Shown here: piece after piece, positions 54,356-63,586 of the stretch
Numbering within the stretch: position 1 is the stretch's first letter
Layout of the letters: every line of letters starts with the position of its first letter
The notes under the pieces: generated by a model
What the model saw: the letters and a program-made list of their open reading frames with translations, nothing else
What the model was told of the DNA's origin: nothing
The model's database searches: none
Position numbers and translations under genes: made by a program
Source of the DNA: Shewanella frigidimarina
GTDB taxonomy: Bacteria > Pseudomonadota > Gammaproteobacteria > Enterobacterales > Shewanellaceae
Direction of reading: 5' to 3'
Length of the DNA stretch: 64,000 nt
NCBI RefSeq assembly: GCF_003797125.1
Contig: NZ_RKKE01000005.1
Coordinates: 186,001 to 250,000 of the forward strand

Positions 54356-56008
54356 TTAAACGTGTTTGCTCGCTTCTGGCACAAGCACATTTAATGACCT
54401 GGGTTTGACTTTAATACACAAATCTTCCGACTCAAATAACTCACCATCGATCACATATTGGCAAGACGAATCTGTGTTTAAGTAGATTTTTTTTGCTTGC
54501 TCATGATGAATTTGACTCTGTTGATTATCTTCACGTTCTCCAGTTAAGCCTGCAAATAGCAACTCGGTCATACTCAATAATTGTTGTGGCGATGTCTCGC
54601 TCGACTCAATCCAGGTAATATCTAACAAGCCATCGCTAATATTGGGCTCACCATTACCTAGTGCTAATAAACTGGTAAAAGGCGCAGCATTAGCAATCAC
54701 TAAACTGGTGGTGTTAATCACTTGAATATCGCCACCATCAATCTGTACTCTTATCGACAACGGCTTATTTTCGTCTATCGCCTCCCACAATCCATTAAGG
54801 TAAGCCAGTTGCCCTAACGCATTTTTTTGGTCACGGTCAGCCTTTTCTATCATTTTCTGCTCAAAGCCAAGTCCCACCAGCAACAACATCAACTCATCAT
54901 TACATGTAGCTGTATCAACACGTTGTGAATAACCTTGAATCAAAATATCAAGCGCTTGCGGTACCGGCACCAATTTACTGACGGCGCCAAACAAAGTATG
55001 ACTTAGTGCATTGGTGGTTCCCATCGGAATAATACCTAAGAAAATATCGGTATCAACAATCACTGATGCCACCTCGTTAACCGTACCATCGCCACCACAG
55101 GCCACAATGATATCTGCGCCTTCTTGCTTGGCTTGTTCGGCTAACTGCACTGCAGACTTATCTTTGGCGGTATACAGCACTTCAAGCTGAAAGTAATCCG
55201 TCAAGGTTTGGGTAATATGCTCTGCTTCATCATGCCACTTACCACCACCAGACACCGGATTAACAATTAACCAAGCGCGTTTGTGAATATTGATTTGTTG
55301 CTGACTATGCATTTTTTCTATAGCGGCCAACTGCCATTTATTTAACCGTGCCGTTTGGCGGATACTATTGATGGATTTAAGCACATCATTAACATTACGA
55401 TTTCTCTCACGGCAGACTAAATAAGCCGCTAATACCAACACCGAACGCCCCCGGCCTAGCGCGCAATGCACTACTACATTTTTACCATTACTGACTTGAG
55501 TGTGTAACCAATTAATGGCTTGATTTAATTGCGCGACGGTCGGCACACTGTGATCTAAGATAGGAATATTTAAATAGCCAATATTTTCATCCATCAAGGT
55601 CCACTCTAATGCGTCAAATTCGGCAGTAACATCCAAAATCGCATCAATTTTTTCATGCTTAAGTCGGTCAATATCACTGGGAAACAATCGGCAGGCTAAA
55701 TACAACTGCTTATCTATTTTTTGGATTACGGGCACTTTGTCGTGCTTCCTTGCCCAGGCGTTATACAGCTGGCACCCCATTAAAAAGGGAACAAAACTCC
55801 AACTGATATACCAAGGAATACTGCCATCTTGGCTTTTTCGGAAAATGCCTGCGCTATTAAACCAATAAGCTGAACTCACCAGCCCCAAAGATAATGCAAC
55901 CCAAGCAAAAATAACCTTAAGTAACACATAAGGAAGCGCCACACATAAGCACAAAGCCAATAATGCGCCAACAGTATAATAATATTTAATATGAATACGG
56001 GTTAGCAT
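54356..56008 (-). CDS. Dual-specificity phosphatase fused to diacylglycerol kinase
   Basis: 550 residues from ATG 56008 with AGGAGG upstream; a longer frame to 56068 has no SD. N-terminal membrane spans (about 10-55), then a dual-specificity phosphatase domain (105-235) with HC-x5-R as HCALGRGRS (C182, R188), and a DAGK catalytic domain (240-550) with VNPVSGGGKW and GGDGTVNEV (305-313). One protein thus can remove phosphate from protein or lipid and phosphorylate a lipid. The fusion is known in proteobacteria but its task is not. It is the last gene of the DUF1328-lipoprotein-kinase group. Confidence 0.88.
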   Translation of the reverse strand: MLTRIHIKYYYTVGALLALCLCVALPYVLLKVIFAWVALSLGLVSSAYWFNSAGIFRKSQDGSIPWYISWSFVPFLMGCQLYNAWARKHDKVPVIQKIDKQLYLACRLFPSDIDRLKHEKIDAILDVTAEFDALEWTLMDENIGYLNIPILDHSVPTVAQLNQAINWLHTQVSNGKNVVVHCALGRGRSVLVLAAYLVCRERNRNVNDVLKSINSIRQTARLNKWQLAAIEKMHSQQQINIHKRAWLIVNPVSGGGKWHDEAEHITQTLTDYFQLEVLYTAKDKSAVQLAEQAKQEGADIIVACGGDGTVNEVASVIVDTDIFLGIIPMGTTNALSHTLFGAVSKLVPVPQALDILIQGYSQRVDTATCNDELMLLLVGLGFEQKMIEKADRDQKNALGQLAYLNGLWEAIDENKPLSIRVQIDGGDIQVINTTSLVIANAAPFTSLLALGNGEPNISDGLLDITWIESSETSPQQLLSMTELLFAGLTGEREDNQQSQIHHEQAKKIYLNTDSSCQYVIDGELFESEDLCIKVKPRSLNVLVPEASKHV

Positions 56009-56023
56009 TGTGGTCCTCCTGTT

Positions 56024-56051
56024 GTAAAAAAGCAGCACATGTGTGCTGCTT
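56024..56051 (-). terminator. Terminator between the lipoprotein gene and the phosphatase/kinase gene
   Basis: Stem AAGCAGCACA/TGTGCTGCTT, very small loop, then six T on the minus strand. It may reduce read-through into the kinase gene. Confidence 0.75.
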
Positions 56052-56222
56052 AGGCTAATACTTATCATAATAACTATCTGGTTATTTCGTCGCTGTCAGT
56101 CAAAAATTCCACTTCGACTTACATTGGTTTAAATGGAATGACTCTACCTATAACAATGCATTTTGAGTTGTAACACTTAACGACTTAAACAAATAAAATA
56201 GTTAATGTGATTGATACAATGC

Positions 56223-56417
56223 TTAACAGTCTGGATCTTCTGCTTTCATACCTTCTTTAACATCTTCACATGTATCTTCAACTGCATTACCGGCATCTTG
56301 CATCATTTCATCCACTTTCTCACCTGCGTTTTCAGCTTTGTTATCTGAACATGCTGATAAACCGGCCGTTAAAAACACCATTAAACTTGCCATTGTCAGT
56401 AATTTTAATAATTTCAT
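56223..56417 (-). CDS. Small acidic lipoprotein (entericidin/OsmB-like size)
   Basis: 64 residues from ATG 56417, with AGGAG 8 bp before it; alternative ATG codons lie at 56423 and 56471. Lipobox LSA-C. The mature part is an acidic helix with paired cysteines: AENAGEKVDEMMQDAGNAVEDTCEDVKEGMK. This is the pattern of small stress lipoproteins. Follows the DUF1328 gene by 79 bp, likely the same transcript. Confidence 0.7.
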   Translation of the reverse strand: MKLLKLLTMASLMVFLTAGLSACSDNKAENAGEKVDEMMQDAGNAVEDTCEDVKEGMKAEDPDC

Positions 56418-56496
56418 ATTCATCTCCTGGATGATGGTTGTAATCGAATAAACTTGTTTAAGTAACCTCAACTCTGATTAAGAGATGAGGTAAATA

Positions 56497-56673
56497 CTAT
56501 CCTCGGGGAGCTTTGCCTCTAATCGCATTGGCTACTAACGAAATCACTAGCAACACAATAAAAATAAAGAAAATAATTTTCGCGATGCCTGCTGCTGCAC
56601 CTGCAATACCGGTAAACCCCAATAGACCCGCTATAACGGCTATCACTAAAAACATTAATGTCCAGCCCAACAT
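56497..56673 (-). CDS. DUF1328 (YtjA-type) small membrane protein
   Basis: 58 residues, two hydrophobic segments: [19 protein letters not shown] and [19 protein letters not shown], then a short basic tail (IRGKAPRG). This is the YtjA/DUF1328 fold, an inner-membrane protein of unknown function seen with stress genes. SD GGAGG is 6 bp before ATG. Predicted sigma-54 promoter 124 bp upstream. Confidence 0.9.
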   Translation of the reverse strand: MLGWTLMFLVIAVIAGLLGFTGIAGAAAGIAKIIFFIFIVLLVISLVANAIRGKAPRG

Positions 56674-56796
56674 AAAAACCTCCTTGGTGTACGGTTTACA
56701 TTGTGATGTGCGTTGAATTTACGCTGACGATTGATACAAATATCTTATCTCTATCGTAAAAACGAACGATTCACACCACGACTATGTATTAGTTAA

Positions 56797-56813
56797 AGCC
56801 AACATCGTGCCAA
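56797..56813 (-). promoter_or_regulatory. Predicted sigma-54 promoter of the DUF1328 operon
   Basis: Minus strand TTGGCACGATGTTGGCT. The -24 element TTGGCACG is consensus; the -12 element TGGCT keeps the essential GC. GG and GC are 12 bases apart as required. Predicted start is about 113 nt before the DUF1328 ATG. Confidence 0.75.
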
Positions 56814-56905
56814 CTTTAACAAAACGTTATAAGACCATGATTTTTAGATATTTTAAATTTAAGGTAAGAAAATCAGTAATGAGGAAGCCATAGACGAGCA
56901 GGCAA

Positions 56906-56926
56906 TTTTTACCGATGATACGGTAA
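56906..56926. promoter_or_regulatory. Enhancer-like palindrome upstream of the DUF1328 operon
   Basis: TTTTTACCGA plus TGATACGGTAA: arms TTACCG/CGGTAA. It shares ten identical bases with the site at 51964-51973 and lies about 106 bp upstream of the -24 element. Candidate binding site of the sigma-54 activator encoded at 52968-54335. Confidence 0.5.
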
Positions 56927-57000
56927 GAGTTTCAGGTTACCACGCCACCGTAGTGAAATATCGATAAGTAAACAAAAATGCATCTAGTGGCTGTAATGGA

Positions 57001-58218
57001 TTACCCTTTATGAGGCAACTTAAGTGAAATTAAAGCAGCAAGAGCTATAAAGCCACTGGATATCCATAAGCAGGCTTCTAAACCATAAGCTTGATACACC
57101 CAACCAGACAGTACCGTACCGATTAACCTTCCCATGGCATTGGCCATATAGTAAAAGCCCACATCCAGTGACACACCATCACTGCCGGCATAGCTAACAA
57201 TTAAGTAGCTATGCAATGACGAGTTAATCGCAAACACCGCGCCAAACACTAATAAGCCGATAACGACACTTTCCAGCACATAAAAATCTGCATGTAACGC
57301 CACTGCAATCGCGGCGGGAATGAGTAGTAAGTAAGTTGCCCATGCAAATGCTGCTCGGCCACTGGGTACTTTTCCTTGTCGTTTACCGGTGAAATAAGGT
57401 GCAACGGATTGCACCACACCATAACCAATCACCCAGCTAGCCATAAAGCTGCCAACCCACCAATGATCCCAACCAAAGGTTGTGGCTAAAAATACCGGTA
57501 GTGCCACCACAAACCATACATCCCTAGCGCCAAATAAAAACATCCGCGCCGCCGAAAGGATGTTAATCGACTGACTTTTAGAAAAAATATCTTTGAATTT
57601 AGGTTTGTTTTTAGCTTTGCCCAAATCATCTTTTAAGGCCACTAAACTACATAACCATACAATGCCTAATAGTGAAGCCATTAAGATAATGGCGCCTCTA
57701 AATCCTAAGCTTGTGAGCAATACGCCGCCTAAAAAGAAACCAATCCCTTTTAAGGCATTTTTTGAGCCCGTTAACAACGCCACCCATTGATAAAGCTTGC
57801 CTTCAGCATCTGCTGGCACTAGGGTTTTAATAGCACTTTTGGCACTCATTTTATTTAAATCTTTAGCGATACCCGATAAGGCCTGCGCCGCCATAACATA
57901 AACGACAGTCAACATTTCTGTGGATACGGTAAGCATAGCTAACGCCACTATTTGCAGGCCTAAGCCAATGTTCATGGTGTTATTTAGGCCAAGCCTTGCG
58001 CCTAACCAACCACCAACAAGATTAGTCACTACGCCAAAAATCTCATAAAACAAAAACAACATCGCAATATTTAACGGGCTGTAACCCAATTGATGGAAAT
58101 ACAACACCACCAGCATACGCAAAGCGCCATCGGTTAACGTAAACGCCCAGTAATTACCAGTGATCAGTAAATACTGCTTTATCGATGGTGATAAGGAACG
58201 CAATGAATCCAGCCCCAT
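57001..58218 (-). CDS. arsJ: ArsJ, organoarsenical (1-arseno-3-phosphoglycerate) efflux MFS protein
   Basis: 405 residues, about twelve membrane spans. The start RSLSPSIKQYLLITGNYWAFTLTDGALRMLVVLYFHQLGYSP and the link to a GAPDH gene 5 bp upstream identify ArsJ. The pair makes and exports 1-arseno-3-phosphoglycerate, which decays outside to arsenate and 3-phosphoglycerate, giving arsenate resistance. Last gene of the ars operon. Confidence 0.92.
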   Translation of the reverse strand: MGLDSLRSLSPSIKQYLLITGNYWAFTLTDGALRMLVVLYFHQLGYSPLNIAMLFLFYEIFGVVTNLVGGWLGARLGLNNTMNIGLGLQIVALAMLTVSTEMLTVVYVMAAQALSGIAKDLNKMSAKSAIKTLVPADAEGKLYQWVALLTGSKNALKGIGFFLGGVLLTSLGFRGAIILMASLLGIVWLCSLVALKDDLGKAKNKPKFKDIFSKSQSINILSAARMFLFGARDVWFVVALPVFLATTFGWDHWWVGSFMASWVIGYGVVQSVAPYFTGKRQGKVPSGRAAFAWATYLLLIPAAIAVALHADFYVLESVVIGLLVFGAVFAINSSLHSYLIVSYAGSDGVSLDVGFYYMANAMGRLIGTVLSGWVYQAYGLEACLWISSGFIALAALISLKLPHKG

Positions 58219-58223
58219 GAAGC

Positions 58224-59234
58224 TTATTCCTTATCTGCTAAGCCGACTTTGCGGGCGAGCTCTGCGGTACGATTGGCATATCCCCACTCGTTGTCGTACC
58301 ACACATACAGTTTAACTTGGGTGTCATTCACCACCATGGTCGACAAGGCATCGATAATGCTTGAGCGCGGGTCGGTTTTATAATCTACCGACACTAATGG
58401 ACGCTCTTCATAACCCATAATGCCCTTAAGCTCACTATCAGCAGCTTGCTTCAATAACTGGTTTACTTCTTCTGCAGTCGTTCCACGAGCCACTTCAAAT
58501 ACACAATCGGTGAGTGACGCATTGGCTAACGGCACACGTATCGCATGACCATTTAACTTGCCTTTTAACTCAGGGAATATATGAGTAATCGCGGTAGCAG
58601 AACCAGTAGTAGTTGGTATCAAACTAATGCCACACGCACGGGCGCGACGTAAATCTTGATGCGGTGCATCTAAAATAGTTTGGGTATTGGTAATGTCATG
58701 AATCGTGGTCATTGAGCCATGCTTAATGCCAATATTCTCATGGATCACTTTTACTACAGGCGCTAAGCAGTTGGTGGTACAAGAAGCTGCGGTCACGATT
58801 GGGTGAATGGCTTTGTCGTATAAATCATCGTTTACACCCATCACAATATTAAGCACGCCGTCTTCTTTAACTGGTGCAGTTACCACAACCCGTTTTACAC
58901 CTTGATCTAAGTAAGCTTGTAGCAAGGCTTTGGTTTTTATCTTGCCTGAGGCTTCAATCACCACATCGCATTTTGACCAATCGGTGTCTTGGGTAGCGAC
59001 ATTACGGCTGCAAGGAATGGCTTTACCGTTAATAACAATAGCATCACCGTCATGTGTTGCCTCGTGGTGCCAGCGGCCATGGACTGAATCAAAGGTCATT
59101 AAATGTGCCAGCGTGGCGGCATCGCCAGCAGGATCGTTAATATGTACAATTTCAACATCGTCCCAATCATACGCCGCGCGCATGGATAAACGTCCCATAC
59201 GGCCAAAACCGTTAATGCCTATTTTTATCGTCAT
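58224..59234 (-). CDS. ArsJ-associated glyceraldehyde-3-phosphate dehydrogenase
   Basis: 336 residues, full type I GAPDH. NAD motif [14 protein letters not shown] (7-20), active-site [10 protein letters not shown] with C152, and [16 protein letters not shown]. With arsenate in place of phosphate it yields 1-arseno-3-phosphoglycerate, the ArsJ substrate. Its position 5 bp before arsJ and after acr3 shows a detoxification role rather than central glycolysis. MFG-type variations such as GRMGRL match the ArsJ-linked clade in my recollection. Confidence 0.92.
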   Translation of the reverse strand: MTIKIGINGFGRMGRLSMRAAYDWDDVEIVHINDPAGDAATLAHLMTFDSVHGRWHHEATHDGDAIVINGKAIPCSRNVATQDTDWSKCDVVIEASGKIKTKALLQAYLDQGVKRVVVTAPVKEDGVLNIVMGVNDDLYDKAIHPIVTAASCTTNCLAPVVKVIHENIGIKHGSMTTIHDITNTQTILDAPHQDLRRARACGISLIPTTTGSATAITHIFPELKGKLNGHAIRVPLANASLTDCVFEVARGTTAEEVNQLLKQAADSELKGIMGYEERPLVSVDYKTDPRSSIIDALSTMVVNDTQVKLYVWYDNEWGYANRTAELARKVGLADKE

Positions 59235-59370
59235 AATGGTGTCCTAAGCTTTGCTTCATGTTAAGTCTTGGTTGTAAGGATTGATTATTAGTGTCAAGTA
59301 TTCGGTTAAACGGTTAGTCATTTAAAGCGGTAAAATATTAGCGCTGCAATAAATTTAAAGTGCGGTCACA

Positions 59371-60390
59371 TTAATGCTTAAACCAGTGCTGTGTGCGGTT
59401 AACAATCGCCACCAGCGACAACATCACTGGCACTTCAACCAACACTCCCACTACTGTGGCGAGGGCTGCACCTGAATGTAAACCAAAAAGCGATATCGCC
59501 ATGGCTACTGCCAGTTCAAAAAAGTTAGATGTGCCAATTAAACAAGCTGGCGCAGCAATATTGTGCGCCAGTTTTAACCATTTGGCCGCGATATAAGCGA
59601 TGATAAAAATGCCGTAAGTTTGGATAATCAACGGCACAGCAATTAAGCCTATCGTTTGTGGATCCGACACTATTACCTCGGCCTGAAATCCAAATAGCAA
59701 TACCACAGTGGCCAATAAACCAATAATTGACCAAGGCTTTACGTTAGCCAGAAAGGAGTTAATAGCAACCAATCCATGGCGGCGATTAAGTAAGTAACGC
59801 GTTGTCACTCCAGCAATTAGAGGCAACAGCACATACAGTAATACCGAAATAAGCAGGGTTTCCCATGGCACCTGAATATCGCTCACCCCCAACAAAAAAG
59901 CAGTAATAGGCGCAAAGGCAAAAATCATAATCACATCATTAACCGACACTTGCACTAAGGTGTAGTTCGCATCCCCTTTGGTTAGTTGCGACCACACAAA
60001 CACCATCGCGGTACAAGGGGCCACACCGAGTAAAATCATGCCTGCGATATACTCTTGGGCAGATGCAGGATCGACCAAGTCGGCAAATAGCACCTTAAAA
60101 AACAACCAACCTAAAGCTGCCATGGTGAAGGGTTTAATTAACCAATTAATGACTACTGTCAGCAATAATCCTTTGGGATTTCGGCCAACATCTTTTATGG
60201 AAGAAAAATCAATTTGCACCATCATTGGGTAAATCATCACCCAAATAAACACCGCAACCACCAAGTTAACGTGGGCGATTTCAAGGTTGGCAATAACTTG
60301 AAATACTCCGGGTTGCCATAAACCTAACAACACCCCAGCCAACATACTTAAGCCAACCCATACCGATAGAAACCGTTCAAATATTCCCAT
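59371..60390 (-). CDS. acr3: ACR3-family arsenite efflux transporter
   Basis: 339 residues from ATG 60390 (GGAG upstream; a longer frame to 60408 is possible). Ten membrane spans. The conserved ACR3 Cys lies in [23 protein letters not shown], which is the arsenite thiol site. It extrudes As(III) using the proton gradient. It sits between the arsC-arsR fusion (77 bp upstream) and the GAPDH gene. Confidence 0.94.
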   Translation of the reverse strand: MGIFERFLSVWVGLSMLAGVLLGLWQPGVFQVIANLEIAHVNLVVAVFIWVMIYPMMVQIDFSSIKDVGRNPKGLLLTVVINWLIKPFTMAALGWLFFKVLFADLVDPASAQEYIAGMILLGVAPCTAMVFVWSQLTKGDANYTLVQVSVNDVIMIFAFAPITAFLLGVSDIQVPWETLLISVLLYVLLPLIAGVTTRYLLNRRHGLVAINSFLANVKPWSIIGLLATVVLLFGFQAEVIVSDPQTIGLIAVPLIIQTYGIFIIAYIAAKWLKLAHNIAAPACLIGTSNFFELAVAMAISLFGLHSGAALATVVGVLVEVPVMLSLVAIVNRTQHWFKH

Positions 60391-60467
60391 AAAAATGACT
60401 CCACACAACTAGAAAATATATAAATACCGATTAAAGCAACTTTTAAAACACGTTTTAAAACAACAAT

Positions 60468-61280
60468 TTAACTACAAAAGCTCACTTTATTTGGCCGATT
60501 TTGCATTGTGTGTAATTGCTGTAATGACGGCATTATCAACCCAAGGTTGTTTTCGGTGGTTTCTGCTATTACTGATTTGGCCCAGAGAGGTAAATTAGAA
60601 TTGATACGATAAAACACCCATTGGCCATGTTTTCTGTCGCTTAGAATATTGGCCTTTTTCAATAAGGCTAAATTGCGCGATACTTTAGGTTGGCTCTCTT
60701 CATCAAGCGCCGCCATTAACTCGCATACACACAGCTCACCATGATAATGGGTCAACATTAAGGTTTTTAAGCGAATGTCATCGGTAAGGCATTTATAAAA
60801 TGTAATGGGGTCAACTTCTTTGAATTCAGGTGCTTCGGCTTCGGGCACCAACTCAAATGGCCTTAGACCCGTAGTTTGTTGCTCCACTAACAGAAACATC
60901 GTCAGGCGGTTATTTATATCGCGTAAAGTCAAAAAAAATGGTTGCTCGCCTGCGCGATTTTTAGGATCGGGAAAGTCCCATGCCAGTTGCTTACCCGCGC
61001 CAGGATAACTACGACATTCATTATTGGCTTTATCGCATAGGGTAATAACATAATCGAAGTCTTTGCCGGCAAAAGTCTGTAGGTGCTTAGACACTAAATC
61101 ACCCGCATCAATACCGAAGCGAGTAATAGCCTCAATAGTTCGAACATCGACTTGCTCTGGCGATGTCCCGGCACTAAACACATCAAATTGATCAGCCGCT
61201 TTATTGCGTAACAACGCCTCAGCCATTTGCGAACGCGCCGAATTGCCAGTACATAGAAACAACACAGTTTTCTTTTTCAT
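60468..61280 (-). CDS. arsC: Arsenate reductase fused to ArsR repressor
   Basis: 270 residues. N-terminal low-molecular-weight-phosphatase ArsC (1-140): CX5R loop C10-TGNSA-R16, C82 and C89 for the thioredoxin-linked relay, and DFPDP acid loop. C-terminal ArsR winged helix (160-245): As(III)-binding ELCVCEL (C184, C186), then the recognition helix QPKVSRNLALLKKANIL. It reduces arsenate and, in the same protein, senses arsenite and represses the operon. First gene of arsC-arsR/acr3/GAPDH/arsJ; operator upstream at 61316-61341. Confidence 0.93.
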   Translation of the reverse strand: MKKKTVLFLCTGNSARSQMAEALLRNKAADQFDVFSAGTSPEQVDVRTIEAITRFGIDAGDLVSKHLQTFAGKDFDYVITLCDKANNECRSYPGAGKQLAWDFPDPKNRAGEQPFFLTLRDINNRLTMFLLVEQQTTGLRPFELVPEAEAPEFKEVDPITFYKCLTDDIRLKTLMLTHYHGELCVCELMAALDEESQPKVSRNLALLKKANILSDRKHGQWVFYRINSNLPLWAKSVIAETTENNLGLIMPSLQQLHTMQNRPNKVSFCS

Positions 61281-61315
61281 AACGGATAAACAAGAAGTAA
61301 AAACATACGACTAAG

Positions 61316-61341
61316 TGTATATATGAAAGTTTACATATACA
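61316..61341. promoter_or_regulatory. Putative ArsR operator
   Basis: Inverted repeat TGTATAT ... ATATACA with a 12-base centre (61316-61322 and 61335-61341), 36 bp upstream of the arsC-arsR start. Placement and AT-rich symmetry fit an ArsR-family site overlapping the promoter. Confidence 0.6.
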
Positions 61342-61352
61342 AGTAAAGGTAC

Positions 61353-61390
61353 AAAAAAGACCGATTCAATATGAATTGATCGGCTTAAAG
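61353..61390 (-). terminator. Terminator of the response-regulator operon
   Basis: Stem GCCGATCAAT with ATTGAATCGGT (one bulge) and a run of six T on the minus strand. Separates the 61496 gene from the ars operon. Confidence 0.75.
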
Positions 61391-61495
61391 AATTAATGAT
61401 ATTAAAAAGTTCTTGGCGTGCTCATTTAAATCGGCCCCTTTTTACTGCCACCAATTTACGTTAATGGCCAATTTTGAGCGCCTATTACATAACAA

Positions 61496-63586
61496 TTAAA
61501 CCATTTCCGGAGGTAAGGGTTTACTATACAAATAACCTTGTAAATTAGTACATCCCATAGCCTTAAGTAACTCATGCTGCTCTATATACTCGACACCTTC
61601 AGCGATGGTACTAAGCTCTAAATTAAGTGCTAACTGCACGATTGTGCGAGCGATTGCGGCATCTTTTTGATTGCTCACAATTCCATCTACAAACGACTTA
61701 TCAATTTTTAATGTATCAATGGGGAAACTCTTTAAGTAGTTTAATGAAGAGTAGCCGGTTCCAAAATCATCAATAGCTAACTTCACACCTAGTTTTTTTA
61801 ACATAAATAGCAAAGCAATCGCCTCATCGACGTTACTGATGATGGCTGATTCTGTAATTTCAAGCTCAAGTAGGTTTGGTGGTAAACCGGTTTCAACAAG
61901 TGCACGTTTCACGTGGTCAAAAATATTTTCATGGTTGAATTGCAATGCCGATAGGTTGACAGCCATGCGCTGAAAATGAGGTAATGTCGCATGTATCTGT
62001 TTCGCTTTTTTACAAGCTTCAAGCAAAGCCCATTCTCCAATAGGGATAATCAAGCCGCTACTTTCAGCAATCGCGAGAAAATCTATCGGTGCTAACAAGC
62101 CTCTTGTTGGATGGTTCCAGCGCAATAATGCTTCGTATCCAACAATGTTGTCATTTGCTGAGTCAATTTGTGGTTGGTAATAAAGTACAAACTGATCTCC
62201 TAACCTTATAGCCTCTCGCAGTTCGACTTCAATTTTGAGCCTATCCATTAATGATTTATGCATTTCATGTGAAAAAAGTTGGTAACCGTTTTTGCCGTTG
62301 TGTTTCACTTCATACATGGCAGTATCTGCATGCTGCAGTAAAATATCGCCGGTTTCACCGTCGTCGGGATAAAAAGAAATACCGATGCTGGCCGAAATAA
62401 ATGTTTGTTGCCCCTGAATAACAAAGGGTTTCGAAAGCGCATCAAGCACTCGCTGAGCAATAATAGCGACATTATCAAACGCTTCTAACTCACATAAAAG
62501 TAAAGTGAATTCATCGCCGCCCAAACGGGCAAGATGTTCATTTTCATAATCAACCCGGCTGCCGACACTCAGCTCATCTGAAATACGTACAGAACTTTTT
62601 ATCCGTGTAGCCGTTTCGCATAGCAACTCATCACCGGCTTTGTGTCCCAAGGTATCATTTATTCTTTTGAAATGATCTAAATCAATGAATAGTAATGCTA
62701 ATTTTGTTGAGTGACGTTTGGCTGAAGCAATTGCAGAGTCTAACTGCAACAGAAATTTACGCCTGTTCGGTAGATCCGTTAACGTATCGTAAAAGGCATA
62801 ATAAGCGATTTCTTGCTCTGATTTTTTGCGGCTTGAAATATCATGCAAGGTGCCATTAATTCGCGGTTCACCAAAATCATAAGTGATATCTGTTCGGTCA
62901 TGTAGGGTAATAATCTCACCACTACCATGTAACACACGATATTCAATATCATAGGGTTGCCGATGCTTTAACGCTGTTTTAACCGTTAATTTTAAAAATT
63001 CACGATCATCTGGGTGGATGATTTCTAGCAATTTAGAAAACGTAATGTCTATCTCTTGAGGTTGCATCCCCAACATACGATAAACTTCGTCAGAGCAGTC
63101 TAACTTATCGGATGTAAAGTCCCACTCCCATGAGCCCAAGTGGGCGATGCTTTGTGCTCTGGCAAGTTTGTTTTTACTTTTGGTTAGCTCTTTGATTGTT
63201 TTATTGGCTTTAAGCACATAATGAATGCGGTGGCTGAGCAACGGCCACTTAACCGGCTTAGTCATAAAGTCTGTCGCACCCACATCGAAGGCTTTTTGAA
63301 TGTCTTGAGGTTGATCTAATGCTGTCACCATAATAATGGCGACATTATCCCCTTCGGGTAATGAACGGATCACTGAACAGCATTCAAAGCCATTCATTTT
63401 GTCCATCGACACATCGAGCAATATTAAATCTGGTGTATGTTCGGAAAAAAGCTGTATTGCCTCTTCGCCACTGCTGGCCTCAATAATATTTCCAACAGAA
63501 TGGCTTAGTGCCCGACGCATCAGAATTCGAATGACGGGATCATCATCAACGATTAATACCACATCTTGAAGTGTATTTAACGACAT
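61496..63586 (-). CDS. Response regulator with REC, PAS, GGDEF and EAL domains
   Basis: 696 residues. REC domain 1-125 with D14-D15, phosphoacceptor D58 and K110; PAS 145-255 (with PAC); GGDEF 262-435 with intact GGDEF (356-360); EAL 445-696 with EALLRW (485-490), DDFGTGYSSLNYL and EGVE. Both c-di-GMP domains look catalytically complete, so the net activity cannot be told. It overlaps the upstream kinase gene by one base (TAATG), so it is very likely the output of that kinase. Confidence 0.93.
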   Translation of the reverse strand: MSLNTLQDVVLIVDDDPVIRILMRRALSHSVGNIIEASSGEEAIQLFSEHTPDLILLDVSMDKMNGFECCSVIRSLPEGDNVAIIMVTALDQPQDIQKAFDVGATDFMTKPVKWPLLSHRIHYVLKANKTIKELTKSKNKLARAQSIAHLGSWEWDFTSDKLDCSDEVYRMLGMQPQEIDITFSKLLEIIHPDDREFLKLTVKTALKHRQPYDIEYRVLHGSGEIITLHDRTDITYDFGEPRINGTLHDISSRKKSEQEIAYYAFYDTLTDLPNRRKFLLQLDSAIASAKRHSTKLALLFIDLDHFKRINDTLGHKAGDELLCETATRIKSSVRISDELSVGSRVDYENEHLARLGGDEFTLLLCELEAFDNVAIIAQRVLDALSKPFVIQGQQTFISASIGISFYPDDGETGDILLQHADTAMYEVKHNGKNGYQLFSHEMHKSLMDRLKIEVELREAIRLGDQFVLYYQPQIDSANDNIVGYEALLRWNHPTRGLLAPIDFLAIAESSGLIIPIGEWALLEACKKAKQIHATLPHFQRMAVNLSALQFNHENIFDHVKRALVETGLPPNLLELEITESAIISNVDEAIALLFMLKKLGVKLAIDDFGTGYSSLNYLKSFPIDTLKIDKSFVDGIVSNQKDAAIARTIVQLALNLELSTIAEGVEYIEQHELLKAMGCTNLQGYLYSKPLPPEMV

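Larger units (their letters stand above)
56674..57000. other. Upstream region of the DUF1328 operon
   Basis: 327 bp between the DUF1328 gene and arsJ. It holds the sigma-54 promoter (56797-56813) and the enhancer-like palindrome (56906-56926). No further gene is supported. Confidence 0.6.

Noticed and set aside
56909-56926. TTACCG/CGGTAA hairpin as the arsJ terminator
   Set aside because: No T run on the minus strand after it; the shared sequence with 51964-51984 suits a binding site better.
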